Of a stretch of DNA of 64,000 bases, positions 36,935 through 47,162 are shown one piece after another. How positions within the stretch are numbered: the first letter of the stretch is position 1; every line of letters starts with the position of its first letter. The position numbers and the translations under genes were made by a program. This stretch comes from Sphingobacteriaceae bacterium GW460-11-11-14-LB5. GTDB taxonomy: Bacteria; Bacteroidota; Bacteroidia; Sphingobacteriales; Sphingobacteriaceae. Where the stretch lies: NCBI GenBank assembly GCA_002151545.1, contig CP021237.1, positions 2,976,001 to 3,040,000 on the forward strand. Reading direction: 5' to 3'. The notes beneath the pieces are model-generated. The model saw only the letters and a list, made by a program, of their open reading frames with translations. It was not told where the DNA came from and made no database searches.

Positions 36935-39064
36935 TTATCTTATCTTAATTATGTTTAGCATATCCGCTAAAATTGGCTTCAATGCCTTTGCCCAGGCCTT
37001 GTAGCCGTCTGCCTGTAAATGAATACCATCGCTTCCATATTTCGTGGGATCTAAATCGCCATTTGGCAATAAAAACGGAGAGGCGATTGATTGGTAAGTA
37101 TAATTTTTATGGGGTAATTTGGCCAGTAATAAATGAACCTTTTCATACTTCGCTCTCCTTTCATCATCTTTTTTTATCCCAACAGGCAAAGGCCCTAATA
37201 AAAGCACCTTGGTTGATGGCATATTTTTGCTGGTCCAATCGGTTACTTTGCTAATGGCTGCTACAATTTCTTCCGGGCTATCGCCTGCACTAATGTTGTT
37301 CACACCAATCATCACCACCATTACCTTTGGTTTAGCTTTTGCATAATTACCGTTTTGCAAACGCCATAATATATTTTGGCTTCTATCGCCAGAAATACCT
37401 GCGCTTTCCCATTTTAAGTTTACAAAAACACTGTCAAAAGCTTTAAAGCCGGGTTTATAGGTTACCGAAGTTCTATGTCCACCGGTGCCCTGTGTAATCG
37501 AATTGCCTAAAAAAAGAATATCGAGGTTTTTCTCTGCCAGCAACAAACTATCTATATTTTCATGCTGTGCCCACCAGTCTTTGCCAGGGGTCCAGCCTGC
37601 ACCCGATCTGTATTCTGAACCTGGAGCCGCAATCGCTGCGAAATTTACCTTCTGGCCAGTGGCCCTTAAAATAAAATCGGTAATAGGTGTAGGATTTGGC
37701 AAACTATGCGGATGATGGTTAACATTTGCTTTATGGATTACGGTAATATTGCCCCCGTTTTCACGTACTATTTTTTCAAAAGGTGTGGTATTTTCGGCAA
37801 TAGGTACCACATCATCCACATCTCCTACCACATGTAACATCGGGAAACCCAGTCTGGCAATTTTTGCAGCGTGATCTAAGGGGCTGTTTTTAAAATTATC
37901 GGCCTGTGTTTCTGTAAGGTTATAGTCTTTTTTAAAATCTTCCCAGGGCTCTCTTGCTCCGGCATTTCTTTTTTTGCCCGGCCAGCTTTTTAAATCGAGT
38001 ACAGGCGCATCTGCATAAATACAAGCTACTTTTTCGGGATTGGCCAGGGCCCAATTATATACGTAAACCCCACCACGACTCATACCTTCTAAAGCTACTT
38101 TTTTCGAAAGACCGCATGTTTGCATCAGGTTATAAAACTTATTCCACAAGCCAACGGCTTCGGCATTGCCAAAAAGCTCTGCTACATCGCAGTAAACAAT
38201 ATGAAAACCACGTTCCAGTAAAGAAACATCTGTTTGTGGCTCATGTCCCCAGAAACGGGCACGCCATACCCATAGATGGCCTTTCGCTACCACTTTTGGC
38301 TTAACCACCTTACAATCACGCCCGTTAAATTTAAAGCTGGCACATTCAAAGCCATTAAATTCAGTGATATTTTTGTCTTCCTTTATTTTAGAAAAAATGT
38401 CGGAATTTTCAGTCCTGTTTTGAGTGATGGTTTCATATAACCTCGATGCAATAATGGAAGCACCAATTGATGCAGGGTGGATTTTATCCGGAAACATACT
38501 TTCCTTATCAACAAACAGCGGATGGAGATTAATGATTTCCAGTTTTTCACGATACGCTACATGCTGTATCATTGGGATAATCCGGTTCACCAGAACAGGA
38601 TCTGAAATGTAAGTGGTATCGGTAGAAAATGCAGCGACAGGCGCAACTAAAATAATGCGTGGTTTAGTTGATAGTTGCCTAAAGCTGTTAATCAGTTCCT
38701 TGTACGTATTTTCAAATTCATCATATCTGTTTCTATTTTGCCCTTTACTATCGTTGGTACCTAATTTGATCAGTACGATATTAGGTTCGCTCTTTAAGGC
38801 ATCGGCGTATGCTTTTGTTTTCCAATAAGGATTGACGGTATTTTTTAACATCGTAGCGCCGCTATGACCGAAGTTCATGACCTCGTATCCACTGCCCAAC
38901 ATATTTTGCAACTGTGCCGGGTAACTGTTTTTTTCGCGGTTGGCAATGCCCATGCCATAGGTGATACTATTGCCTACGCAGGCTATTCGGATTTTTTTCT
39001 GGGCAATTGCAGTAAAGCAAATGGTCCACATCAGGATGGTAAAAAAGATGTACTGTTTTTTCAT
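36935..39064 (-). CDS. Three-catalytic-domain esterase: SGNH, alpha/beta hydrolase, SGNH
   Basis: A 709-aa exported protein (signal peptide about 1-21, ending TAIAQ) with three hydrolase modules in a row. Residues about 24-215 are an SGNH domain (Ser33 in VGNSITYG; Asp193/His196 in FPDKIHP). Residues about 235-470 are an alpha/beta hydrolase (Ser329 in EGMSRGG; acid probably in GDVDDVVP; His in the NHHPH region). Residues about 510-705 are a second SGNH domain (Ser522 in LGNSITQG; Asp679/His682 in GSDGIHL). It probably removes different acyl groups from one glycan. It is the last gene of the PUL 4 run, 62 bases after the esterase gene. Confidence 0.88.
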   Translation of the reverse strand: MKKQYIFFTILMWTICFTAIAQKKIRIACVGNSITYGMGIANREKNSYPAQLQNMLGSGYEVMNFGHSGATMLKNTVNPYWKTKAYADALKSEPNIVLIKLGTNDSKGQNRNRYDEFENTYKELINSFRQLSTKPRIILVAPVAAFSTDTTYISDPVLVNRIIPMIQHVAYREKLEIINLHPLFVDKESMFPDKIHPASIGASIIASRLYETITQNRTENSDIFSKIKEDKNITEFNGFECASFKFNGRDCKVVKPKVVAKGHLWVWRARFWGHEPQTDVSLLERGFHIVYCDVAELFGNAEAVGLWNKFYNLMQTCGLSKKVALEGMSRGGVYVYNWALANPEKVACIYADAPVLDLKSWPGKKRNAGAREPWEDFKKDYNLTETQADNFKNSPLDHAAKIARLGFPMLHVVGDVDDVVPIAENTTPFEKIVRENGGNITVIHKANVNHHPHSLPNPTPITDFILRATGQKVNFAAIAAPGSEYRSGAGWTPGKDWWAQHENIDSLLLAEKNLDILFLGNSITQGTGGHRTSVTYKPGFKAFDSVFVNLKWESAGISGDRSQNILWRLQNGNYAKAKPKVMVVMIGVNNISAGDSPEEIVAAISKVTDWTSKNMPSTKVLLLGPLPVGIKKDDERRAKYEKVHLLLAKLPHKNYTYQSIASPFLLPNGDLDPTKYGSDGIHLQADGYKAWAKALKPILADMLNIIKIR

Positions 39065-39126
39065 TTTAGTTCATTTGTGGTTTATGGTTAGTGTAATGTT
39101 CAGCTTCTCCTTATAGATTAATATTT

Positions 39127-40506
39127 TTAGTTAAATACTTTTTTAAAAAATTGATATGCATGTTCCATAACTGTCATATTCATATAAAAAACATGACCTT
39201 TGCCTTCTTGTATTTCCAATTCTGTTAATATTCCGTTTTCCTGATAGCGTTTGTACATATCTTTTGCCTCATCAACTGAAACTAAGCTATCATCGCTTCC
39301 ATGAATAAATAAAAACGGGGCATCATCGGGTGTAATGTGTTTATATGGCGAAATCTTTTCAAACCAATCGGGCAAACTTTCTGCTTGTCCCCTTGGCCAG
39401 GTTTTCCTTCCGGTCAATGTTGGGGTTGCAAAGCCCGCTGCAGCCTGTATTTTGCTCGAAAACTTTCGGTTATCGCCATCCCCTTCCAGTACAGGATCAT
39501 TACCCGTGGTGGCTAAAATCCCGGCTAAATGTGCACCTGCCGAGGCACCGCAAGCACCAATTTTATTGGTATCAATATTAAATTTTAGTGCGTTTGCTTT
39601 TACCCACCTCACCGCAGCCTTTGCATCGTAAACAGATTGTAAGGGTGTAACTGCATCAATCATCCGGTAGTCGATATTAACAGCCACGTATCCTTTAGCA
39701 GCCAGATACCTGGCCTGCGCTTCAAACCAGGCCCGTTTATGCACTGCCCAACCGCCATCATGCACAAAAATTACACATGGGATTGGTTTACTGGCAGCGT
39801 TTTTTGGTAAAAACAGATCGAGTTTTTGGCTATAACCATTAGGCGTAGTATAAGCAATATTTCGAATGGCTGTTGAGGCTGGGATTGTTTCGTCCATATT
39901 CACCGGACTCTGGTCGGTAATCAGTTCAAAGCCTAGTGTACGGGCTGCCTTTGCAAATTGCCCTGAAAAATCATTTAGAAGATTTTGCGTTTTACAATAA
40001 TCCAGAAATACCTTTAGCGCTTTATCAGGGCTTTGCACATGAGGGTTCTCAAAATATACATTCTCAATATAAGCCAAACGTGCCCGATAGTAAAGCGGAT
40101 TTGATTTAACAACGGTCTGCTTTTCGGCTTGTAAAAAATGAGCATAAGGCTCTATTTCTTTTATTTTTTTAAGCAGCGTTTTATGGAGATAGCCAGCATC
40201 AGGAACCAATAATACATTGATGATGGGTTTATTTTCTAACTGTACCGTTTGGCTTTGGTATCCTTTAGCGGTAATTTGAAGTATGGCGTTTGAACCAACC
40301 TCTAGTTCGTACCTCCCATCGGCATCTGTAATTACTTTTTTGCCTGATTGTTTATCTTTAACCTGCACCCATTGTAATACCTCCCGATTGTCTCTTATGG
40401 TGCCTACTAACTTAATAGATTGTGCAAAAGCTGTTAAATGAACAGCAAATAGCCCGCAAGCTATTGTCGCTATAAAACAAAATCTATTCTTCAAATAGTT
40501 CTTCAT
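39127..40506 (-). CDS. Exported alpha/beta-hydrolase esterase with N-terminal carboxypeptidase-regulatory-like domain
   Basis: A 459-aa protein with signal peptide ending AFAQ (about 29). Residues about 32-102 form a CarboxypepD_reg-like beta domain (VKDKQSGKKVITDADGRYEL-type). A helical linker (about 105-200) leads to a BD-FAE/acetyl-esterase-like alpha/beta hydrolase with oxyanion motif VHDGGWA (248-254), the nucleophile Ser322 in CGASAGAH, and the final His in GKGHVFY. It probably acts as a carbohydrate esterase on a PUL 4 substrate. It lies 10 bases after the sulfatase gene and is in the same operon. Confidence 0.88.
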   Translation of the reverse strand: MKNYLKNRFCFIATIACGLFAVHLTAFAQSIKLVGTIRDNREVLQWVQVKDKQSGKKVITDADGRYELEVGSNAILQITAKGYQSQTVQLENKPIINVLLVPDAGYLHKTLLKKIKEIEPYAHFLQAEKQTVVKSNPLYYRARLAYIENVYFENPHVQSPDKALKVFLDYCKTQNLLNDFSGQFAKAARTLGFELITDQSPVNMDETIPASTAIRNIAYTTPNGYSQKLDLFLPKNAASKPIPCVIFVHDGGWAVHKRAWFEAQARYLAAKGYVAVNIDYRMIDAVTPLQSVYDAKAAVRWVKANALKFNIDTNKIGACGASAGAHLAGILATTGNDPVLEGDGDNRKFSSKIQAAAGFATPTLTGRKTWPRGQAESLPDWFEKISPYKHITPDDAPFLFIHGSDDSLVSVDEAKDMYKRYQENGILTELEIQEGKGHVFYMNMTVMEHAYQFFKKVFN

Positions 40507-40516
40507 TATTTAAAAA

Positions 40517-42046
40517 TTAGGGTTGAATGCTTGTAGGCCACGCAACAGGTTGCTGATTGGATTTGTAGATTGGCATCGGGGCGTTCCAGTTTTTTAAGCG
40601 GGCGCCTAGCAACTGCACAAGCTCTTTTGCTTTTTGTGGCTGAGTGTTCGACAAATCATTGGTTTCACCGATATCATTTTTAAGGTTATATAGTTCGTAT
40701 TTACTATTGCGAAGGTTATACACCAATTTCCAGTCGCCTTTGCGTATGGCGCTGAAATAATTGATACCCTCCTCTTTTAAGTTTTGCCATTTATTAGGGA
40801 AATGCCACACTAGGCTACGCTCATTATCTACGGAGGAAGGATTTTTTAACAGAGGCACGAAACTTTTTCCGTCAATTTTTTGTACGGTTTTATAATCTTT
40901 GACTCCTGCCAGTTGCAGGATAGTGGGAAAAAAATCTTCAATAATTACATACTGATTGGTAACCGTTGACGGTTTTACCAGGACTGGATATTTAACAATC
41001 ATCGGCTCTCTAATGCCTCCTTCATAAACCGAACCTTTGCCTGCTTTTAAGGGCAGATTTTGGGTGTAGGCTGCACCTCCCCGTTCGCCAGCCAGGCTTA
41101 ATCCACCATTATCGCTTATGAAAATGATAACCGTGTTCTTTTCTATGCCTTTTTTCTTTACGAAATCCAAAACATCACCAAGGCTTTTGTCCATACCTTC
41201 TACCAAACTGGCATAGGCAGCTTCGGTGCTGTCTAGTCCGAGTTCTATGTATTTTTGAAAATATCTTTTATCACTTTGTATGGGTGTATGTACTGCATAA
41301 TGTGCAAAATTTAAATAAAATGGCTGCTTATTGCAGATGGGCGCATCCAGCGTTTTTATCGCCTCTTTGGTTAGCGCTTCGGTTAAGAAGGTTTCAGTAC
41401 CATAATATTCTTCCATATCGGGTACTGCTCTCAATCCGGCTTTTCCCAACATATTGCCATAATTTTCTTGCGGAAGATAGCTCTGTGGGTTTCCGGCTGC
41501 ATGGCCGGCTATATTAACCATAAAACCCATATTGTATGGGTTTGCTCCCGGTGTGCCAGTCGAGGCCCAATGTGCTTTGCCTACATGAATAGTAAAATAT
41601 CCTGCGTTTTTAAGCAGTTGAGGAAAAGGTGTTGCGTATACTGTTTTTACTATACCATCAACAGGACTTAAACCGTTGTAATTCCATTTTGCAGGTTCAA
41701 ATTGGTCGTCTTTTGCATCAGTATTTTGATCTTTTTGAGGGTTTGTCCAACTAGTGATGCCACTATGTGCAGGATTTAGACCTGTTAACATGGCCGTACG
41801 ACTTGGTGTACAAACTGGTGCTGCGTAGGCATTGGTAAACTTCATCCCCTCCTTTGCCATACGTTCCATATTTGGCGTATGGTAACGCTGATTGAGTGGG
41901 GTTTTTTCCTTCCAAAATGGAAGTGAAGTATCTTGCCAACCCATGTCATCGACCAAAAAAATGATAATATTGGGGCGTTGATTTTGAGCAACGACGTTAC
42001 CCAAATTTATTACCAGTAACGCCACGAAGGTTAATATTGATTTCAT
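40517..42046 (-). CDS. Exported type I sulfatase
   Basis: A 509-aa arylsulfatase-superfamily enzyme with signal peptide ending VVAQ (about 21). The metal-binding NIIIFLVDDMG motif (26-36, Asp33/Asp34) is followed by the formylglycine signature PVCTPSRTAMLTG (77-89), in which Cys79 should be converted by a maturase. HVGKAHW and FISDNGG, which supply further active-site residues, are present. It should remove sulfate from a glycan. It heads the sulfatase-esterase-esterase run. No maturase is encoded in the window. Confidence 0.95.
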   Translation of the reverse strand: MKSILTFVALLVINLGNVVAQNQRPNIIIFLVDDMGWQDTSLPFWKEKTPLNQRYHTPNMERMAKEGMKFTNAYAAPVCTPSRTAMLTGLNPAHSGITSWTNPQKDQNTDAKDDQFEPAKWNYNGLSPVDGIVKTVYATPFPQLLKNAGYFTIHVGKAHWASTGTPGANPYNMGFMVNIAGHAAGNPQSYLPQENYGNMLGKAGLRAVPDMEEYYGTETFLTEALTKEAIKTLDAPICNKQPFYLNFAHYAVHTPIQSDKRYFQKYIELGLDSTEAAYASLVEGMDKSLGDVLDFVKKKGIEKNTVIIFISDNGGLSLAGERGGAAYTQNLPLKAGKGSVYEGGIREPMIVKYPVLVKPSTVTNQYVIIEDFFPTILQLAGVKDYKTVQKIDGKSFVPLLKNPSSVDNERSLVWHFPNKWQNLKEEGINYFSAIRKGDWKLVYNLRNSKYELYNLKNDIGETNDLSNTQPQKAKELVQLLGARLKNWNAPMPIYKSNQQPVAWPTSIQP

Positions 42047-42362
42047 TATTCAAATTGTCGAAAGTATTTTCCAAATAAATAGTTTACAAAAAGGCAAATA
42101 AAGTTTAATATTAATAAACAAATATCGTATTTAAAAAACTCTTACTTGGGTTTATATCATTTTTATTAAAGATGGATATCGCTTTGAGTGATTGTTAAGC
42201 CAGTTATCGCTTATATCAATGGTTAAATTGACCATGGTTCATTGTTAATAATCCCTTTCCCTTGCACTCGTTAAGTTAAATCGGATTTTATAAATTATTT
42301 TCAGCTCTGTATTCCATTTTAAGATTAAACTTATCCTTACTCTGCTATTCTAATTTTCGTAG
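42047..42362. other. Spacer between GH2 remnant end and sulfatase gene
   Basis: 316 AT-rich bases downstream of the second GH2 stop and upstream of the sulfatase ATG. It presumably holds the sulfatase promoter. No clear box, hairpin or ORF was recognised. Confidence 0.4.
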
Positions 42363-44393
42363 CTACAACTCCTGCTGGCTTACCACATAACCATTTGGCC
42401 TTACCACAGTTATGACCGCTTTACCTTCATAATCTTTTTCGAGTTTCATTTTAATTTCCTGGCCGGGAGTTAAAGTGGGTAGATCCTATGCTTTCTGGCT
42501 GACCCAATTGTCTGTACGGCTTGAGACGTAGATTTTATAACCCTTCACGGTATGCTGTGGCAAGCCCATGCTCCCAAAAATGGTTACCGTAAAAGGTTCT
42601 TTTTTTTCTGGAGTCAACACATTAGCCACTTGCACCTCAACCGGAGAAGATAGCTCTCTCAACACCTTCATTGAAGGTTTAGGTTTGCCATACATATCGT
42701 AAACGCCATGTACTCTTCTTTTAAATTTAGTAGTATCACTTGTACCCGGATAGTGGGTGCGGTAATCGGTTAAATCGAAGTAAATCGCACCCTGTACAAA
42801 AGGCTTGTTTTCGAAAGTGGCCATATGGTAAACCATATCCTGTATCCGGCGTTCGTCGCCACCTTTAAAATTGGGTTCGCACAAGCCGAACTCTGAAATA
42901 ATTAATGTTTTATCTGGATAACTTACATGGATACTATCCAGATAATTACCTATTTTAGCTACTGGCAATTGCCACCAACTGCCTCCATATTCGTTCATCA
43001 TTAAATAATCGCCCTGGCTGGCACCATCGGGTACAAAGTTTTTGTGATTGCTGAAACTGCTGGTAAGCGTGTTGCTTACATAGGCTTTCATTCTGGTTTT
43101 ATCCAGTTCCCCTGTGTGTATCATTAGATCATCAATCATTTGCTTAATATCAGCATCACGTCCACGCAACTCATTACCTACTGCCCATGAGAATATACTG
43201 GTGTGGTTATAAAAGTTGCTAATCATATGCCCGAGTTGCTGTATCGCAATGGTACTCACATCCTTGCTGGCCGGGGTCTCTGGTCCCCAAAGCGGAATTT
43301 CCTGCTGAACCAGGATGCCGTTTCTGTCGCAGAAATCGTAAAACAATTCATCCTGCTGAAAGTGCATACGCGTGAATATGGTATTTACGGCCTTTAACAT
43401 GCGGCAGTGTTTTATGATGATAGAATCGGGTTCTGCAAAACCATAATGAGGATCTGAACCAGCTGTCCATTCTGTACCCATTAGTTTTACGGCTTCGCCA
43501 TTTAAAAAGATCTGGCCATTTTTCATCTGCAGATTTTTAAAGCCTACGCTAGTAGCAATTTCATCAATCACTCTATTGCCCAGCATTACCTTTACCTGTA
43601 CCTTGTAAAGGTTCGGAAAATCAAAATGCCAGGGATTCACTTTTGCCAGATTGAGTTCGGTTATGCCCTCATTACCTTGCCAGATTGGTGTTAAAGTTTT
43701 GGCAAATACGGTGTTGTGACTGCTTTGGTTATCCTCAGTTATTTTTATTGCGTATTGCAGGTTACGATTGGGTTTGTCGAAACCCAGTTTTATCTTAAGA
43801 TGTCCGTTATTGTTAGTCAAATCCAGTTTTGGCTCGGCATGGATGTAACTGGCAGCAGGTTTTCCACTTACAATCAGGGCTACTTTTCTGATAATACCAC
43901 CATCGTTTGCCCAATCGAAAGAATTGCTAAAAGGTACTTTCTTTTCATTGTACGCATTATTTACTGCAACTGTTATGATATTTTCTTTTCCATAACTGAT
44001 TTTATCATTGAGATTGACTTTAATCTGATTAAACCCGTCGCCAATGCTTTCTAAAACTTCCTTTCCGTTAATATAAATCTTTGAGGTGTGGTTAATGGCC
44101 CCAAACTGTATAACCACGTTTTTATTTTTCCATTCTGTCGGTACTTTTAAAGTGTAACGATACCAGCCCCAGCCATAGTGATTTTGGGTCGCCTCTTCTA
44201 CATTCCAGGTGTGCGGAAGGTTTACTGATTTTAAATGGGCTAGATCTTTTATATTCCAGCTCTGTGCAATACCTTCGCCTTTTAAATCGATGGCGAATTT
44301 CCAATTAGCATTGATGGGAATGGTATCGCGTTGCGCGAAAAGTTTAAGGCTAAAACAAATAGCTGTAAATAATAAAATAAATTTAATTTTCAT
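42363..44393 (-). pseudogene. GH2 glycoside hydrolase interrupted near its C-terminus by an in-frame amber codon (PUL 4)
   Basis: The open part (42486-44393) encodes 635 aa: signal peptide ending LFAQ (about 20), GH2 jelly roll (about 25-178), Ig-like domain (about 182-285) and TIM barrel with acid/base Glu408 in AVGNELRG and nucleophile Glu501 in IISEFGLCE. After a TAG at 42486-42488 the same frame continues for 40 sense codons (DLPTLTPGQE... to ...VVSQQEL) and stops at 42363. That tail reads as the natural end of the C-terminal beta domain. The catalytic part is intact, so the product may still work. It could be a nonsense mutation, readthrough or a sequencing error. Confidence 0.75.
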
Positions 44394-44644
44394 TTGTGTT
44401 GTCTGGTTTACATTTTTGAATAGAGCAAAATGATATAAAAATTCACTATCGGCTGCACATAATTGTTACAATAAAATTGTTTCTTTGATGCTAGCGTTCC
44501 TTCAATTCCGATCTCTGAACCTTATCTCTCATTTCAGTAATATGAAATTATAACATTACCACCTCTGGCTATATGAATTTCCATTTGGCCCGCCTCTAAA
44601 TCTCCAAGTGCTGGATTTCATTCTTTGAATTGACAGCGATGTTA

Positions 44645-44695
44645 GTCGGGCTCTTATGCGACAAACCTCTAGTTGTCAATTTCCACCAGCCCGAC
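44645..44695. other. Nested stem-loop in the spacer upstream of GH2
   Basis: GTCGGGCT (44645-44652) pairs with AGCCCGAC (44688-44695) and, inside it, GACAA (44660-44664) pairs with TTGTC (44673-44677). There is no U-run on either strand. It may be a leader structure or a remnant; no RNA family was recognised. Confidence 0.35.
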
Positions 44696-44802
44696 GATCT
44701 GTACAACATTTTATTGTAAGAAATATAAAATCCCATTTTAACTCGTCTGGCAAGTAAAAGTTAACTGCCGTTTCAACTTTAGTCATTTTCTTAACATACT
44801 AG

Positions 44803-44925
44803 GGGTAGATTTTTCATAAAGATCTGTATACTGTACAATCACGATATTTTAATAACAGTAGCATCGCCAGTACTCTCATTATAAAAACAATATTACTCTC
44901 CGCGTGCATAAATAAAATCTGACGG
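44803..44925 (-). pseudogene. Decayed 3' end of an SGNH-hydrolase gene, copy A
   Basis: The minus strand translates to FYNESTGDAT and, after one frameshift, VQYTDLYEKS. This lines up with the end of the PUL 1 SGNH esterase (TYESTGDGTHPND and MMQYANAYEKA). Upstream codons (ARGE-stop-YCF) continue the alignment to the LAAKEIGF region. Stops and a frameshift show it is dead. The His of the catalytic DGTHP motif is gone. Only the 3' end of a gene is recognisable. It lies between the FAD oxidoreductase and GH2 genes. Confidence 0.6.
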
Positions 44926-45073
44926 CAGCACTGGAAAAAGGCTACCAAATGGTATTTGCTAAAGAAAATATGGAGATTAGACCTTCGTTAATAACCAGTA
45001 TGATATTTGGTTGAACAATAACTTTTAATCCCGCTACATTCTACAGTTTTGTTTTTCTGGTACAAACTGAATG

Positions 45074-47011
45074 CTAAGAATGGCGTGTACTGCCTGGTTG
45101 TTCCATCAGTCGTTTTAGTTCCTCAAAATGCGTTTGGTACACACCCCGTGGTGTTATTTTATATCTAATGCAAACTGCTGCTGCTTTACCTACAATTTCA
45201 CCCATCATGCCGCAGGTACGCATTACGCGGACAGGACCTAGGCCATCATTGCTTACGCTGATATCCCTTCCGGCCATGAATAGATTGTTGATATTCCGGC
45301 TATAGAGAATCCTATAAGGCGCCCAATACACCCCATCATACACGTAGCCCTCACCAGAAGAGGCATGCGAGATAAATTCTTGTCCTTTTAAATCTTTATC
45401 AAAATTTTCATCTGCCTTATGGATATCGATATGCCATGAACACGGAAAAACGGCATCGGCAAACGCTTTGCGTTTTAAGAAGTCATCACCGGTAAGTACC
45501 ACGTCACCCATTAACCTACGCGATTCTCGTTTACCCGCTATAAATGCACACCAGCCCAAACGGTGATTGGGATATAATTTATCAACATTTTTAAGCGCAT
45601 CCCATGCACCGTACATAGCCCTCAAGTTTAAGTCTCTTATTTTTTCGATATCGGTAATGGGATTTTTATCAAAACCACTCTCCCAAAACCAACCGCCAAG
45701 GTTACCCAATGGATCTTCACTACCCCACTGGCCTTTATAATTTTTACGTCCGGGAAAAGGTTTATCGCTTAAATCTATGGCCCATGGGCACCGTGGAAAT
45801 GGCTGTTCGCGGTTACCGGTTTCCCAGGACAAGGTAAGTGCAGTTTTGTCTTTGCATTCGCAGTCTAACACCTGCTTTTCATCCGAAGCATCCATAACAT
45901 TCCATAGGTTAGAAGACCCCATCATATTTGAGCTGGCGATCTCGTAGTCGGCGCCGGCTAAAAAACCAATGGTTGCATCGCCTGTACAATCGGCAAAAAA
46001 AGTAGCTTTAATCTTCTTTTGTAAGGCTGTCTTTGTACTTTGAATAACTATTGCTGATAACTTGCTTTTAGTATGTTCTACACTAATTGCCCTATAATTG
46101 GTAAATAGGGTAATCCGGGATTCATCGGCAACGATTTTCAGCTTACGCTCATCTCCAAAATACTGTCCTTTTATAGCATTCCGTGATCCATATACGGGTT
46201 CTGGCATACCAGGAAGCATAATTTCTTCCACAATATCGCCAATATAAACAAATGGCTTTTGCCGGGTTTTTCCTTCAGGCCATACCCTAACTTCAGAACT
46301 ACCATTTCCACCTAAAACCGGTCTATCCTGGATTAATGCAACCTTTAAACCATTTCGGGCAGCTGATAAAGCCGCACATGTACCAGCTAAACCCCCACCC
46401 ACAACAGCTAAATCAAAGCTTCCTCCATCTGCAGGCTGATCAGGCAGGCCAAGTAGTTTTCTTCTGAATTTTGTAAGCGCCTGAACATCATTTGTGGGCC
46501 TAAAATTTTCATCTCTGCAAAAAAGCAGCGAATCACAGCGCCCTTCAAAACCGGTTAAATCGTGTAATGCAACATGGGTCTCGGTACCCACGGTAACCAT
46601 ACCCCCATCGTGCCAATGCCAATCTTCTTCTTTGGTTCCAAAAATTTCTTTTACTGGTTTACCATCAATAATTACCTGAAACTTTCCTGGTGCACCCGGT
46701 ACCTTCCATGGCGCTACCCAATCGCGGGTGCGTACCCATATTCGGTATTGCCCTGCCGAAGGAAATTTTACGGTAGTTTTTGCGTCTTTAACCGGAATAC
46801 CTAAACCATGTGCCAGTAAATAGGGCGAGCCCATTTGGTCCATAGATTGTTGATCTAAGTCCCAACCACCTAAATCTGCAAATTGCTCTGCTTCTAAAAA
46901 AAGAAATTCACTGTTAATGGCTTGTTTTTCTATACTGGCAAATAAGTTTGCGCCGGCCAGCAAAAGTAAACTGGTACTTCCTGCCTTACCGATAAACTGT
47001 CGACGATTCAT
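45074..47011 (-). CDS. FAD-dependent oxidoreductase with N-terminal beta-rich domain and Tat-like signal
   Basis: A 645-aa protein starting MNRRQFIGKAG, a twin-arginine-like signal that suggests export with bound cofactor. Residues about 35-165 form a beta-rich, carbohydrate-binding-like domain. The FAD Rossmann fold begins FDLAVVGGGLAGTCAA (199-214) and continues GGNGSSEVR, as in PF12831-type oxidoreductases common in Bacteroidota glycan loci. A C-terminal GRDISVSNDGLG segment closes the FAD site. It could oxidise a sugar or sugar acid, but the reaction is unknown. It lies on the same strand between the GH18 genes and the GH2 enzyme. Confidence 0.85.
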   Translation of the reverse strand: MNRRQFIGKAGSTSLLLLAGANLFASIEKQAINSEFLFLEAEQFADLGGWDLDQQSMDQMGSPYLLAHGLGIPVKDAKTTVKFPSAGQYRIWVRTRDWVAPWKVPGAPGKFQVIIDGKPVKEIFGTKEEDWHWHDGGMVTVGTETHVALHDLTGFEGRCDSLLFCRDENFRPTNDVQALTKFRRKLLGLPDQPADGGSFDLAVVGGGLAGTCAALSAARNGLKVALIQDRPVLGGNGSSEVRVWPEGKTRQKPFVYIGDIVEEIMLPGMPEPVYGSRNAIKGQYFGDERKLKIVADESRITLFTNYRAISVEHTKSKLSAIVIQSTKTALQKKIKATFFADCTGDATIGFLAGADYEIASSNMMGSSNLWNVMDASDEKQVLDCECKDKTALTLSWETGNREQPFPRCPWAIDLSDKPFPGRKNYKGQWGSEDPLGNLGGWFWESGFDKNPITDIEKIRDLNLRAMYGAWDALKNVDKLYPNHRLGWCAFIAGKRESRRLMGDVVLTGDDFLKRKAFADAVFPCSWHIDIHKADENFDKDLKGQEFISHASSGEGYVYDGVYWAPYRILYSRNINNLFMAGRDISVSNDGLGPVRVMRTCGMMGEIVGKAAAVCIRYKITPRGVYQTHFEELKRLMEQPGSTRHS

Positions 47012-47110
47012 TTTCTACGCTTAAAAGTTGGATTCTCCTGGTTTAAATACTTTAAATTATCATTTTTTTAATGATATAGCAATGTTGACCGTAAATAAAT
47101 TTTATGGTTA

Positions 47111-47150
47111 AAAATATTGGGCGGGTAGACCAAACACCCCCCAATATTTT
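47111..47150 (-). terminator. Terminator hairpin after the third tandem GH18 gene
   Basis: AAAATATTGGG paired with CCCAATATTTT, an 11-bp stem whose 3' side ends in a U-rich ATATTTTT on the minus strand, 13 bases past the stop at 47163. A second partial pairing extends into the loop. It separates the GH18 genes from the FAD-oxidoreductase gene. Confidence 0.75.
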
Positions 47151-47162
47151 ACTATTAAAAAA

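Noticed and set aside
44891..45073. Plus-strand segment reading ALEKGYQMVFAKENMEIRP as a remnant gene
   Set aside because: Too short, with no recognised relative and no collinear context, to distinguish from chance.
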